Part shown: piece after piece, positions 1 to 6,728 of the stretch
Layout of the letters: every line of letters begins with the position of its first letter
Position numbering within the stretch: position 1 is the stretch's first letter
Assembly (NCBI GenBank): GCA_017635415.1
Contig: JAGBLM010000064.1
Location: 1 to 33,350 of the forward strand
DNA from: Succinivibrio sp.
Lineage (GTDB): Bacteria > Pseudomonadota > Gammaproteobacteria > Enterobacterales > Succinivibrionaceae
Direction of reading: 5' to 3'
DNA: 33,350 nucleotides
Notes under the pieces: model-generated
Told to the model about the DNA's origin: nothing
The model's input: only the letters and a program-made list of their open reading frames with translations
Database searches by the model: none
Made by a program: the position numbers and the translations under genes

Positions 1-141
1 AACCAGAGCAGCTGTAGTTCCTAAAGAGACTGCAGCTGAGTGAACCTCATAGGAGGTCAGCAGCTCCAACCCACCGAAGCAAGCTAAGCAATTAGCCTCT
101 GCAGTAGGAATCCTCTTGCTTTAGCAAGAGGAGGAAGTCAA
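1..141 (+). mobile_element. Right end of an IS200/IS605-family (TnpB-carrying) insertion element, partial
   Basis: The stretch ends in a perfect 10-bp inverted repeat (TCCTCTTGCT / AGCAAGAGGA, 112-133) preceded by GAA and followed by GGAAGTCAA. That is the usual layout of IS605/IS1341 right ends: a subterminal hairpin a few bases before a TCAA-type cleavage tetranucleotide (here 138-141). No terminal inverted repeat or target duplication is expected for this family. The transposase/TnpB gene and the left end lie outside the window, so completeness is unknown. The family call comes from the recalled shape of such ends, not from a database match. Confidence 0.72.
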
Positions 142-161
142 AATATCTTGATAGTAGTAGA
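1..161 (+). ncRNA. TnpB omega RNA (reRNA), 3' part, with guide
   Basis: The RNA read from the plus strand can form three hairpins in a row: a 10-bp stem with one G-U pair (9-18 with 29-38), a 5-bp stem with an ATAG loop (44-48 with 53-57), and the strong terminal hairpin at 112-133. The scaffold then ends in TCAA at 141. In known TnpB systems the scaffold overlaps the 3' end of tnpB and the element right end, and the flanking 16-20 nt act as the guide. Here the guide would be about 142-161, directly upstream of the DUF805 gene. The 5' end is cut by the window edge. The hairpins are seen; the omega RNA role is inferred from the family. Confidence 0.68.
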
Positions 162-179
162 TAAAAACTGACTTATAAT
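148..179 (+). promoter_or_regulatory. Possible promoter of the DUF805 gene
   Basis: A perfect -10 hexamer TATAAT (174-179) lies about 60 bases before the preferred start at 241. The best -35 match, TTGATA (148-153), is 20 bases away, which is longer than ideal. The -35 overlaps the presumed omega RNA guide region just outside the insertion element. Confidence 0.3.
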
Positions 180-240
180 GACCGTCGAAGACTGGTTATT
201 AGAAATCAGTTATTTTAATTTTTGCCTTTTGAGGATCGAA

Positions 241-690
241 ATGACTTTTGTTGAATCTATTAAAACATGCTTAGCAAAGAAGTTTTTCTCTTTTCAGGGA
301 AGAGCCAGTCGTTCTGAATACTGGTGGTTTACCCTGTTTAACTTTGTGGCAGGCTTAATTTTGAACTTTATTCCGGTAGTCGGAAACATCTTGAGTTTCG
401 TGCTGTTGTTCCCTGCTTGGGCTGTTGCGGTAAGACGCTGCCATGATCTTAATAAAACAGGCTGGTTGATTCTCCTTCCGTCAACTCTGCTGATCTTGGG
501 AATTATTATTCTTGTATGTGGAATGGCCGGTTCTGAGGGACTTCTTTGGAGTGGTTCCATTCTTTTGATTTTGGGTAGTATTGCAGGTCTTGCTCTAACT
601 ATTTATTTTATCTTCCCAGGAACCCAAGGACCGAACAAGTATGGCGACGGTCCTTACGTTTATACCGATGCGAATGCTAATCAGCAGTAA
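241..690 (+). CDS. DUF805 family inner-membrane protein
   Basis: A 149-residue membrane protein of the DUF805 (YhaH/YiiR) family, whose function is unknown. The family signature is clear: an N-terminal F-x-G-R-A-S-R-S-E-Y-W-W stretch, a first hydrophobic segment (about residues 34-60), the conserved RRCHDLNKTGW turn (about 65-75), two more hydrophobic segments, and a C-terminal FPGTQGPNKYG motif. The reading frame is open from 178, but the start at 241 is preferred: family members begin with about ten residues before the FFSFQGRASRSEYW block, and GAGG lies nine bases upstream. It is a single gene closed by a terminator. The insertion-element end lies about 100 bases upstream and may have changed its original promoter. 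Confidence 0.85.
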   Translation: MTFVESIKTCLAKKFFSFQGRASRSEYWWFTLFNFVAGLILNFIPVVGNILSFVLLFPAWAVAVRRCHDLNKTGWLILLPSTLLILGIIILVCGMAGSEGLLWSGSILLILGSIAGLALTIYFIFPGTQGPNKYGDGPYVYTDANANQQ

Positions 691-701
691 TGCAGGCAAT
701 A

Positions 702-724
702 AGGGCAGGTTCTCTGCCCTTTTT
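702..724 (+). terminator. Rho-independent terminator after the DUF805 gene
   Basis: AGGGCAG (702-708) pairs with CTGCCCT (714-720) across a 5-base loop and is followed by TTTT. It lies 11 bases past the DUF805 stop and ends just before the stop codon of the convergent NUDIX gene. Confidence 0.8.
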
Positions 725-726
725 CC

Positions 727-1254
727 TCAATAATCTTTCCTTTCCTGCAGACGCTTTTTTATTTCGTAAAAAGCAATCAGCGAGTCTCTGACGCAGTTAT
801 CTTTTATTCTTTCGATTTCATCAAGACTCAGCATCATTATGCCCGAAACCTCACTCTGCTGTCTGACTGTAATGCTGTCCGAAACTGCAAAATAGAGATA
901 ACCATAGAGAAAATGCACATTATCTGCCCACATTATTTTCAGGGTACCGAGATCATAAAATTCATTTTCCGGACTGTCGCAGTCTATGCCGACCTCTTCT
1001 AGCACTTCTCTTTTGGCAGCCTGCACAGGAGATTCTCCGTGCTGCATCACGCCACCGACACAGGCATCAAGCAGGCCCGGAGCATAATCCTTCTGCAGCG
1101 TTCTGACCTCAATAAGATATCTGCCCTGTCTGTCGGCACAGACAATATATGAAGCTCTATGCGCCAGTCTATTTATACGCATATACTCACGCGTTACAGT
1201 TTTAATTACGTTGTTGTTTTCGTCAACAACATCGACAAGTTCGTCTGCCGCCAT
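727..1254 (-). CDS. yfcD: NUDIX hydrolase, YfcD-like
   Basis: A 175-residue NUDIX protein. The Nudix box runs from GGVMQHGE (about residues 67-74) to REVLEEVGID (about 82-91) and carries the full G-x5-E-x7-RE-x2-EE-x-G pattern that binds the catalytic divalent metal. The opening (E-L-V-D-V-V-D-E-N-N) and the L-A-H-R-A-S-Y-I-V block resemble E. coli YfcD and isopentenyl-diphosphate isomerase-like Nudix proteins, which hydrolyse nucleoside-diphosphate-linked substrates. The true substrate of YfcD is not settled. GGAGA stands a few bases before the ATG. The gene is separated from the upstream metal-transport operon by a terminator, so it is probably transcribed alone. Confidence 0.85.
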   Translation of the reverse strand: MAADELVDVVDENNNVIKTVTREYMRINRLAHRASYIVCADRQGRYLIEVRTLQKDYAPGLLDACVGGVMQHGESPVQAAKREVLEEVGIDCDSPENEFYDLGTLKIMWADNVHFLYGYLYFAVSDSITVRQQSEVSGIMMLSLDEIERIKDNCVRDSLIAFYEIKKRLQERKDY

Positions 1255-1268
1255 ACTATCTCCAAAGC

Positions 1269-1303
1269 AAAAAAAAATCTTCCGGCAGTTTTGTCGAAAG
1301 ATT
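1269..1303 (-). terminator. Rho-independent terminator closing the P-type ATPase operon
   Basis: On the minus strand AATCTTTC (1303-1296) pairs with GGAAGATT (1283-1276) with one G-U pair, followed by a run of about nine T. It lies between the last small gene of the operon (ending 1324) and the NUDIX start (1254), so the NUDIX gene is likely a separate unit. Confidence 0.72.
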
Positions 1304-1323
1304 TTTCCAATTTAAAAACTGTT

Positions 1324-1584
1324 TTATTCATCAGAATTATCAAGAGTATCTGCAAGATCAGCAAAAGTCTTGGAGATCTCCCCTCTTCTGATTGTTTTAT
1401 CACTGACTATTTTGTAGCCGACAGCGCCAATAACCACACCTACAGCAAACCCAACAAAGAATTTTCCTGTAAACAGTGAGGTTGCCGCACCTGCCAAAGT
1501 TGCAGCAGTAGCAACCTTTGCGGTGGAAGAAACAGTAGGAGCTGTGTTTACCGCAGTCTCAACCGTATCAGTACCAATAGCCAT
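1324..1584 (-). CDS. Small glycine-zipper membrane protein of the P-type ATPase operon
   Basis: An 86-residue protein with a Thr/Ala-rich N-terminus (residues 1-37), one hydrophobic segment (about 41-60) and a charged C-terminus. The membrane segment carries evenly spaced glycines (G45, G49, G53, G56), a glycine zipper that favours helix packing. I recognise no enzymatic motif. It is the last gene of a five-gene operon, 17 bases after its neighbour, with GGAGACAGG before the ATG. DUF5132-type small membrane proteins are found beside similar ATPases and this may be one, but that is recalled, not tested. A role as a partner or metallochaperone of the ATPase is inference. Confidence 0.7.
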   Translation of the reverse strand: MAIGTDTVETAVNTAPTVSSTAKVATAATLAGAATSLFTGKFFVGFAVGVVIGAVGYKIVSDKTIRRGEISKTFADLADTLDNSDE

Positions 1585-1601
1585 ATCCTGTCTCCATCAA
1601 C

Positions 1602-1859
1602 TTATTTTCTGCTCTGTTTATTCTTGAAATCTGCGATCAGATCTTCAAGTCTTTCTTTCTGAGTCTCAAGTTCCTCTAAGGTCATTTCTGTATCATCGGC
1701 AACATTCTGAGGAGCATTTTTCTTAGGTTGCAGTCCCATACCCTTAAGTTTGGAATCAATCTCGTCCTTATGTTCATTGTAATATTTGGCACCCAGCACA
1801 CCCGCGACAATTCCGGCGCCTAAGCCAATCAGTAAATTTCTGTTAAAGGTAAATGCCAT
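1602..1859 (-). CDS. Small membrane protein with C-terminal coiled coil, PacL-like in layout
   Basis: An 85-residue protein with an N-terminal membrane helix (about 8-26) carrying clustered glycines (G12, G14, G16, G20, G23). A charged linker follows, then a predicted coiled coil (about 57-84) rich in Glu, Lys and Leu. AGGAG precedes the start. It follows the ATPase gene by 18 bases and precedes the other small membrane protein by 17, so all three are very likely co-transcribed. The layout (Gly-rich membrane helix then soluble helix, encoded next to a P1B ATPase) recalls mycobacterial PacL proteins (DUF1490), which stabilise and assist such pumps. Sequence homology to PacL is not evident, and no Asp/His metal tail is present. 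Confidence 0.7.
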   Translation of the reverse strand: MAFTFNRNLLIGLGAGIVAGVLGAKYYNEHKDEIDSKLKGMGLQPKKNAPQNVADDTEMTLEELETQKERLEDLIADFKNKQSRK

Positions 1860-1877
1860 TTTTACGACTCCTGTTGT

Positions 1878-4022
1878 TTATGAATAAGATTTTCTCTTCT
1901 GTTCAAGAAGTACCCGGGCACTGTTTAAAACAACACCCAAAGTAGAAGCGTTATGCACGACTGATGCCCACAGCGGAGTGATAAGTCCCAATGCTCCGAG
2001 CATCATGGCGATTGTGTTGACAGCAATAGTAACATTAAAGTTCTGATGAACAAGCTTCATCGTCTTTTTACCGATGCCGATAAATTCTGGCAGTTTTAAA
2101 GGGTCTTCAGAGTTGATGGTAACATCAGCAGATTCCATCGCCGTATCCGTACAGCCAGTCCCCATAGCAACACCGATATCGGCATAGGCAAGAGCAGGAG
2201 CATCATTGATACCGTCTCCCACCATCAGCACATTGCCGATCCGCTGGGCCTTGGCAACATATGAGGCCTTATCTTCAGGCATAACCTCTGCCTGAAAACC
2301 ATCAAGTCCCAGATTGCCGGCTATAGCCTTGGCAACCTCCTTATTATCGCCTGTCAGCATCATGATTTCCTCGATGCCGTTAAAACGCAGACGATTGATG
2401 GCGCGCTTGAAATCATCGCGCACCGGATCATCTATCTCAAGAACACCAAGCAGTTCTCCTGCACCTGAAATATAGATAAAAGAGCCTGTCGGACTGCTTT
2501 TCATAGGATTTAAGGTCAGTTGTATGCCGTTCTCTTCCATAAAGACTTTTGAACCTACCAAAACCTCTCCGCCCTTAAAGCCCTTAAAGCGACCAATATG
2601 CGCTCTGATGCCTCTGGCGACAACCGTAGTCGTATCCTTGTGATGAGGTACCTCAAGTTTAAGTCTTTTTGCCTCATCAAGAATTGAAATAGCCATCGGA
2701 TGTGTTGAATGTGCTTCAGCGGAGGCGGCCAGTTTGAGCACGGTGTCCTTATCCGTGTGAGAGGCAGTCAGGATATTAACGATGCTTGGTTTGCCCTTGG
2801 TAATGGTTCCGGTTTTATCAAGAACAACCGTGTCGATATTTGAAGCCTCTTCAATAAAACTACCTCCTTTAACAAGAATGCCTGATTTGGCAGCACGACT
2901 TATAGCAGCAGACATGGCGGTTGCTGTTGACAGTTTAAGACCGCAGGAGAAATCAATGAACAGCATATTCAGAACACGCTGAATATCACGGGTGGCCGCA
3001 TAGACAATAAGTGCGGACAGAAAAGAGATCGGCACTAAGGCTGAAGCCATTGTGTCAGCATAGTTCTGAATCGGTGCCCTACGGTTGTTCGCATCCTCGA
3101 CCATATGGACAATACGGGCCAGAGAAGTATCATCCCCAACCTTCTCGACTCTGATCTGCACTTCACCTAAACTTACCACTGTACCGGCATAGGCTTTATC
3201 GCCCCTTTTCTTGTTTGCAGGAACTGATTCGCCGGTAATGGCAGCCTGATCAACTGCTGCCTGCCCTCTGATAATTGAACCGTCAACGCAGATCTTCTCA
3301 CCGGTATGCACCGAGACCACCATGCCGACCTTAACATCCTCAATCGGGATCTTGCGTTCTATGCCGTTTTTGTCGTTGACCCAGACCTCTCTCACATCAA
3401 GAGATACGAGTTTGGAAATATTATTGCGCGCTTTCTGAGCTGCCAGAGTTGTAAACATTTCTGCACAGTTTGAGAGTGTAAGAAGCGTCAGACTCGACTC
3501 TGGTTTACCGGCAAGCACCGAGGCTAACACTGCGGTCACAGTCAGCGTATCGGCATTAGGTTTTCTGGTCTTTATCGCCCCGCCAATGCCTTCCTTTAAA
3601 AGCTGAGAAGACATGATGAGAACGCCAAGACTTCGCAGCATGGTGGTTGAGGCAAACAGGGCAGGATTGATACGCTTTAAGCCTTCAAAGAAGAGAAAGC
3701 AGCCCAAAGAGACAATGGCGCTGGTCTTATGAGCCTTGAGGTCTTGACTCATCTTACTGTCAGACTCTTTAGGGACACAGAGTTGTTCTCGCGTATTCTT
3801 AACTGCAGTTTTAGTCCTGTTGAGCAAATCTATACCGAGCAGTCTGGCAAGAGCAAAGATAATGTGTTTCCTCGAAGAGGCTCTCTTATCAAAACAGATC
3901 TTGATATAACCTTTACCGACAAACGCTGCCTTTACTCCATTGAAACTGCGTAACCTCGCCTCAAGCTCACAGCATCTGTGATAATCAGGAGCAAAAGGTA
4001 TAGGAACTCTTACTGTTTCCAT
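1878..4022 (-). CDS. P1B-type heavy-metal P-type ATPase with DFSC in place of CPC
   Basis: A 714-residue metal-transporting P-type ATPase of the inner membrane. Motifs seen: actuator TGES (263-266), phosphorylation site DKTGT (402-406), the HP of P1B pumps (441-442), and hinge GDGINDAP (602-609). The membrane metal-binding motif is unusual: where Cu or Zn/Cd pumps have CPC, this has D-F-S-C-G (357-361), keeping one Cys and replacing Pro with Ser. The last membrane helices hold HNASTLGVVLNSARVL (690-705). The N-terminal domain (1-65) looks like an HMA fold without CxxC, though it has a Cys pair at 17-18. Length is normal for P1B pumps. It sits between two HMA-like genes and two small membrane-protein genes. 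Metal specificity cannot be read from sequence; Mn, Fe, Zn or Ni are all possible. Confidence 0.88.
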   Translation of the reverse strand: METVRVPIPFAPDYHRCCELEARLRSFNGVKAAFVGKGYIKICFDKRASSRKHIIFALARLLGIDLLNRTKTAVKNTREQLCVPKESDSKMSQDLKAHKTSAIVSLGCFLFFEGLKRINPALFASTTMLRSLGVLIMSSQLLKEGIGGAIKTRKPNADTLTVTAVLASVLAGKPESSLTLLTLSNCAEMFTTLAAQKARNNISKLVSLDVREVWVNDKNGIERKIPIEDVKVGMVVSVHTGEKICVDGSIIRGQAAVDQAAITGESVPANKKRGDKAYAGTVVSLGEVQIRVEKVGDDTSLARIVHMVEDANNRRAPIQNYADTMASALVPISFLSALIVYAATRDIQRVLNMLFIDFSCGLKLSTATAMSAAISRAAKSGILVKGGSFIEEASNIDTVVLDKTGTITKGKPSIVNILTASHTDKDTVLKLAASAEAHSTHPMAISILDEAKRLKLEVPHHKDTTTVVARGIRAHIGRFKGFKGGEVLVGSKVFMEENGIQLTLNPMKSSPTGSFIYISGAGELLGVLEIDDPVRDDFKRAINRLRFNGIEEIMMLTGDNKEVAKAIAGNLGLDGFQAEVMPEDKASYVAKAQRIGNVLMVGDGINDAPALAYADIGVAMGTGCTDTAMESADVTINSEDPLKLPEFIGIGKKTMKLVHQNFNVTIAVNTIAMMLGALGLITPLWASVVHNASTLGVVLNSARVLLEQKRKSYS

Positions 4023-4053
4023 TTTCTGCCTTATATAATTTACAGTATGTTAA

Positions 4054-4653
4054 TTAAAGAATCTGTTCCGTATCATCCGTAAGCATCTTCGGTTCAGGAT
4101 GTGAACGTCTGATAAGTAGCGCCAATCCCCATAATGCCAGCTGAGGACCAGCCGGACGATCACCGTTGCTTATAATTCTGTTCAGACCATAACAAAGCAG
4201 TGCAATACCGGCCATTCTCGTCAGGAAAGCAGGCTCTGTATGGTTAATAAATCTGGTAATACCCTTCTTTGCCTTCTGCAGAGTATCGTTGATATTATCA
4301 CCAACAGTAATGACCCCTGTCGGAATGATGGTCTCTTCCTGAACCGCGTGCTTACCGGCAATCTTGTGGGAGAGAGCGTCAAAAAGAGCATTGATCACTT
4401 TCTCTGACTGAGTATAGGTGATGGTCACGCTTCCGGTGACAGCACTCACCCTGGCACTTGTTATTCCAGGAAAGGTCTGAAGATTCTTTTCCAGTTCACT
4501 GCAGGCTTCAGCATTACCTTTGAGGGCAATACAGGTATATCGTCTTCTACCTGGAATGCGATGAGCGATGATCATGCCATGGTTTGCAAACAATAACTCT
4601 CTGATGGAATTGCCGATTTTAACCCCGGCACCATAACCAAAAAATATGGACAT
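4054..4653 (-). CDS. HMA-like domain protein with C-terminal membrane segments
   Basis: A 199-residue protein. Residues about 27-95 resemble an HMA/ferredoxin-like fold of the type found beside non-classical P1B ATPases (HMA_2-like): a strand with H-R-I-P-G-R-R-R, a helix, a strand ending TGSVTITY (73-80), and a second helix. The CxxC metal site of classical HMA domains is absent. Two hydrophobic segments follow (about 143-160 and 168-181), so the domain is probably anchored at the membrane. AGAGG lies before the start, and the gene begins 2 bases after its upstream neighbour, indicating translational coupling. It shares the I/V-TGSVTI motif with that neighbour, suggesting duplication. Delivery of metal to the ATPase or regulation of it is inference. 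Confidence 0.72.
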   Translation of the reverse strand: MSIFFGYGAGVKIGNSIRELLFANHGMIIAHRIPGRRRYTCIALKGNAEACSELEKNLQTFPGITSARVSAVTGSVTITYTQSEKVINALFDALSHKIAGKHAVQEETIIPTGVITVGDNINDTLQKAKKGITRFINHTEPAFLTRMAGIALLCYGLNRIISNGDRPAGPQLALWGLALLIRRSHPEPKMLTDDTEQIL

Positions 4654-4655
4654 TG

Positions 4656-4964
4656 CTATGCCTCTTTTGCATATTTTGCTCTTGCCCCGGCGATTAACTG
4701 GCCAAGAAAAGAGTTTGGAACAATAGAATCAGGCTCATAGTTGATGGTAACACTGCCTGTTATACGATTGATTTTCCACTCAGTGATCTCTTTAATTCCG
4801 TCAAGATTTCTGCAGATACTGTTATAGACTTCATCGTCATGTTTTAGAGCTTCGTAAATAACACGGATCCGACCATCTATAACGTGAGCGATCTTGACCT
4901 GATTTAAGAGGTATTTCACCTGCATGGACTCTGGAGCTAAGGCACTTAAAATATCTTTTAACAT
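4656..4964 (-). CDS. Small HMA-like domain protein, first gene of the ATPase operon
   Basis: A 102-residue soluble-looking protein. Residues about 24-95 carry the same pattern as the next gene: a first strand (V-K-I-A-H-V-I-D-G-R-I-R-V), a helix, then I-T-G-S-V-T-I-N-Y (68-76) and a closing helix. No CxxC or His-rich metal motif is present, so any metal binding would use other residues (C51 is the only Cys). GAGG is placed before the ATG, and a -10 candidate sits 25 bases upstream, so this is the likely first gene of the operon. Its function is unknown; a link to the ATPase is inferred from tight gene spacing. Confidence 0.7.
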   Translation of the reverse strand: MLKDILSALAPESMQVKYLLNQVKIAHVIDGRIRVIYEALKHDDEVYNSICRNLDGIKEITEWKINRITGSVTINYEPDSIVPNSFLGQLIAGARAKYAKEA

Positions 4965-4988
4965 AAAACCTCAGTAACAAACGATGCA

Positions 4989-4994
4989 ATTATA
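4989..4994 (-). promoter_or_regulatory. Candidate -10 element of the ATPase operon
   Basis: On the minus strand a perfect TATAAT, overlapped by GATAAT just upstream, lies 25 bases before the first start codon of the operon. No convincing -35 hexamer is seen at 16-18 bases, so an activator or an extended -10 may be needed. Confidence 0.35.
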
Positions 4995-5126
4995 TTATCA
5001 TCACAGCTTGAAAATTTACATTACGTTTTTAAGAAAGTTAGCCATAGGCAATAAGATTACCCGTAATTTGTTTTCCTGTCGAGATTAGACAGTATGCTAT
5101 CATTTGCGCAAAAAGAAGGTCTCACT

Positions 5127-5330
5127 ATGAATAACGATAAAATGATTACCCTGTTAGAGGAAAAAATAGCCTGGCTTGAACAGCAACTTGACGAACAGGG
5201 ACAGGAACTGAGCAGAATACAGCGTGAATTTACTGCCCTCTCAACACAGTTTAAACAGCTGTATCAGAAAATATCCGACCCTTATGCGGTACGTAGTCTT
5301 AAGGATGAGGTTCCACCGCCTCACTATTAG
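5127..5330 (+). CDS. slyX: SlyX family protein
   Basis: A 67-residue protein made almost wholly of one coiled-coil helix (E-E-K-I-A-W-L-E-Q-Q-L-D-E-Q onward) and ending in PPPHY, the hallmark C-terminus of SlyX. SlyX is a small conserved gammaproteobacterial protein of unknown biochemical role, often near the FKBP-type isomerase gene slyD; no slyD is present here. The frame is open from 5094, but the start at 5127 is preferred because AAGAAGG lies directly upstream and SlyX proteins are about 70 residues long. It is a monocistronic gene divergent from the ATPase operon. Confidence 0.85.
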   Translation: MNNDKMITLLEEKIAWLEQQLDEQGQELSRIQREFTALSTQFKQLYQKISDPYAVRSLKDEVPPPHY

Positions 5331-5334
5331 ACCA

Positions 5335-5378
5335 CCACAACCGCAAACAGGCGGTACGACTTAATATACACGTTGTGG
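5335..5378 (+). other. Nested stem-loop after slyX
   Basis: CCACAAC (5335-5341) can pair with GTTGTGG (5372-5378), enclosing a small hairpin ACCGC/GCGGT (5340-5344 with 5351-5355; one base is shared). There is no T-run, so it is not a classical terminator; it could be an RNA stabiliser or chance. Confidence 0.25.
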
Positions 5379-5482
5379 AAAAAGCCAGTGAAGGATTATC
5401 TTGCTGTTAAAATTTGCTGAAGAACCAATTTGAGTCTTCTGAGGTGAAAACAGTGCGGATCTACTACCAAGATTTGTTTATG

Positions 5483-5511
5483 AAAAACTACTCCGACCTG
5501 CAAAGTCGGAG
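5483..5511 (-). terminator. Rho-independent terminator of the vgrG group
   Basis: A perfect 7-bp stem CTCCGAC/GTCGGAG (5491-5497 with 5505-5511) is followed on the minus strand by TAG and then TTTTT (5487-5483). Pairing continues outwards with a small A bulge (5477-5482 with 5517-5522). It lies 40 bases past the stop of the DUF6931-like gene. Confidence 0.7.
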
Positions 5512-5551
5512 CAGTTCATAAACTGAAAAAATCCTGTCCCAAGCGGTAAAA

Positions 5552-6718
5552 TCAACCGCGGAAGCGCTGCACCGCAGGATGAGCAGGATCAGTCTGCGCA
5601 GGTTTATTACCGGCAATTTTCTGAGCATCAGGATGAGGAGGATCGTAATCGTTAAGTTCTTGATGAGGCACTTTCGAGACGGCAACCCAATCACCCCAGT
5701 TATTGGCACCGGAGGCAACGCTATATCCTATTTTGAAGTAGGATTCGTAACGCTCATCAAAGGACTTGGTACCACCCTCTGCCAGAGCACACATCAAGAG
5801 CAGGTTGGTAAGACCGTTGGCCATAAGACCGGCTGGAGTTTTTACCACCATCTTGTTGTCTGTTGCCATATTGCCATAACTCCAGAAACCAACCAGAGAG
5901 GCAAGACCTTCAGGCTTGTCCGCCAGCTGATTGCCAGATTGCAGACAGGCTGCGGCATTGACATGGTCAGGCGCGACAATGTATTTATACAGACTGTCAA
6001 GGCAGGCAGCCTTATACTTTTTGATCTTGGCATGGTCAACAGGAGGCAGAGCCTTTTTAATCTTGTCGATGGTGCCCTGACGTACTTCCTCTATTTTGGC
6101 AACCAGTTCGTCACGGGCTTTGAAGATCGGACTGTTTTCATCAATAACGATGTTTTCACCTTTATAGTTTTTACAGAACCTCTCCAGCGCCTCAAAAGGA
6201 GTAGTACCAAACTTTTCCTTAAACGGCTGACAGGCAATATCAATTGCCTCCTGCACCGTATCCTGAATATCCTGCGGGACATTTTTCTTTATGGCGCTTT
6301 TAAGTTCAGCTGAGGCTTTCTCCATCTCGGCAAGTTCCTTTGAATAATCCGCAGGCTTAGGCGGTTCAGGCATCTTTGCCCAGTCAGGAACATGCAGCGG
6401 ACGAGGCTTGCCGATATCTGCAATGTCCCTAGGCTTTGCCGGAGACTGCTTGAGTTCCTTCAGCAGATCGACGACACACAGATATCCCCACCAGGCTGCG
6501 GCACGACGATGCAGATTATAGGCGATAAAACCACAGGCATCCTTATAATTACCCTGATCCTCAAGGGCATGCAGATAGGCCTCAGAGTCAGGATTTTTGT
6601 CCGCAAGTTCCTCAAGTTCAGTGGTCTGCTTGTACTGCTCCTTTTCCACAACTTCCTTGACTTTAGGATGCTGGAAAAGGATCACATGGTGGTTCATCCA
6701 CTCTAACTTGTCACTCAT
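5552..6718 (-). CDS. DUF6931-like protein linked to VgrG
   Basis: A 388-residue soluble protein. Two blocks recall DUF6931, a family of unknown function encoded near type VI secretion spike genes: an A-C-G-F-I-A-Y-N-L-H-R-R-A-A-A-W-W stretch (61-77) and V-G-F-W-S-Y-G-N-M (276-284) followed by an Ala/Leu-rich helix. In the members I recall these blocks lie in about 200 residues; here a helical insert of about 180 residues (Pro-rich at 103-121, then charged helices) separates them. A Pro/His-rich tail follows (350-388). AAGGAG is ideally placed before the ATG. The gene lies 10 bases after the small membrane protein and is last in the vgrG group, before a terminator. A role as adaptor or chaperone for spike or cargo is inference. 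No effector catalytic motif is seen. Confidence 0.68.
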   Translation of the reverse strand: MSDKLEWMNHHVILFQHPKVKEVVEKEQYKQTTELEELADKNPDSEAYLHALEDQGNYKDACGFIAYNLHRRAAAWWGYLCVVDLLKELKQSPAKPRDIADIGKPRPLHVPDWAKMPEPPKPADYSKELAEMEKASAELKSAIKKNVPQDIQDTVQEAIDIACQPFKEKFGTTPFEALERFCKNYKGENIVIDENSPIFKARDELVAKIEEVRQGTIDKIKKALPPVDHAKIKKYKAACLDSLYKYIVAPDHVNAAACLQSGNQLADKPEGLASLVGFWSYGNMATDNKMVVKTPAGLMANGLTNLLLMCALAEGGTKSFDERYESYFKIGYSVASGANNWGDWVAVSKVPHQELNDYDPPHPDAQKIAGNKPAQTDPAHPAVQRFRG

Positions 6719-6728
6719 TGTTTACTCC

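Noticed and set aside
5579..6313. Long plus-strand open frame (244 codons) opposite the DUF6931-like gene
   Set aside because: It lies wholly antisense to a gene with a perfect ribosome site and recognised blocks, and its product shows no family features.
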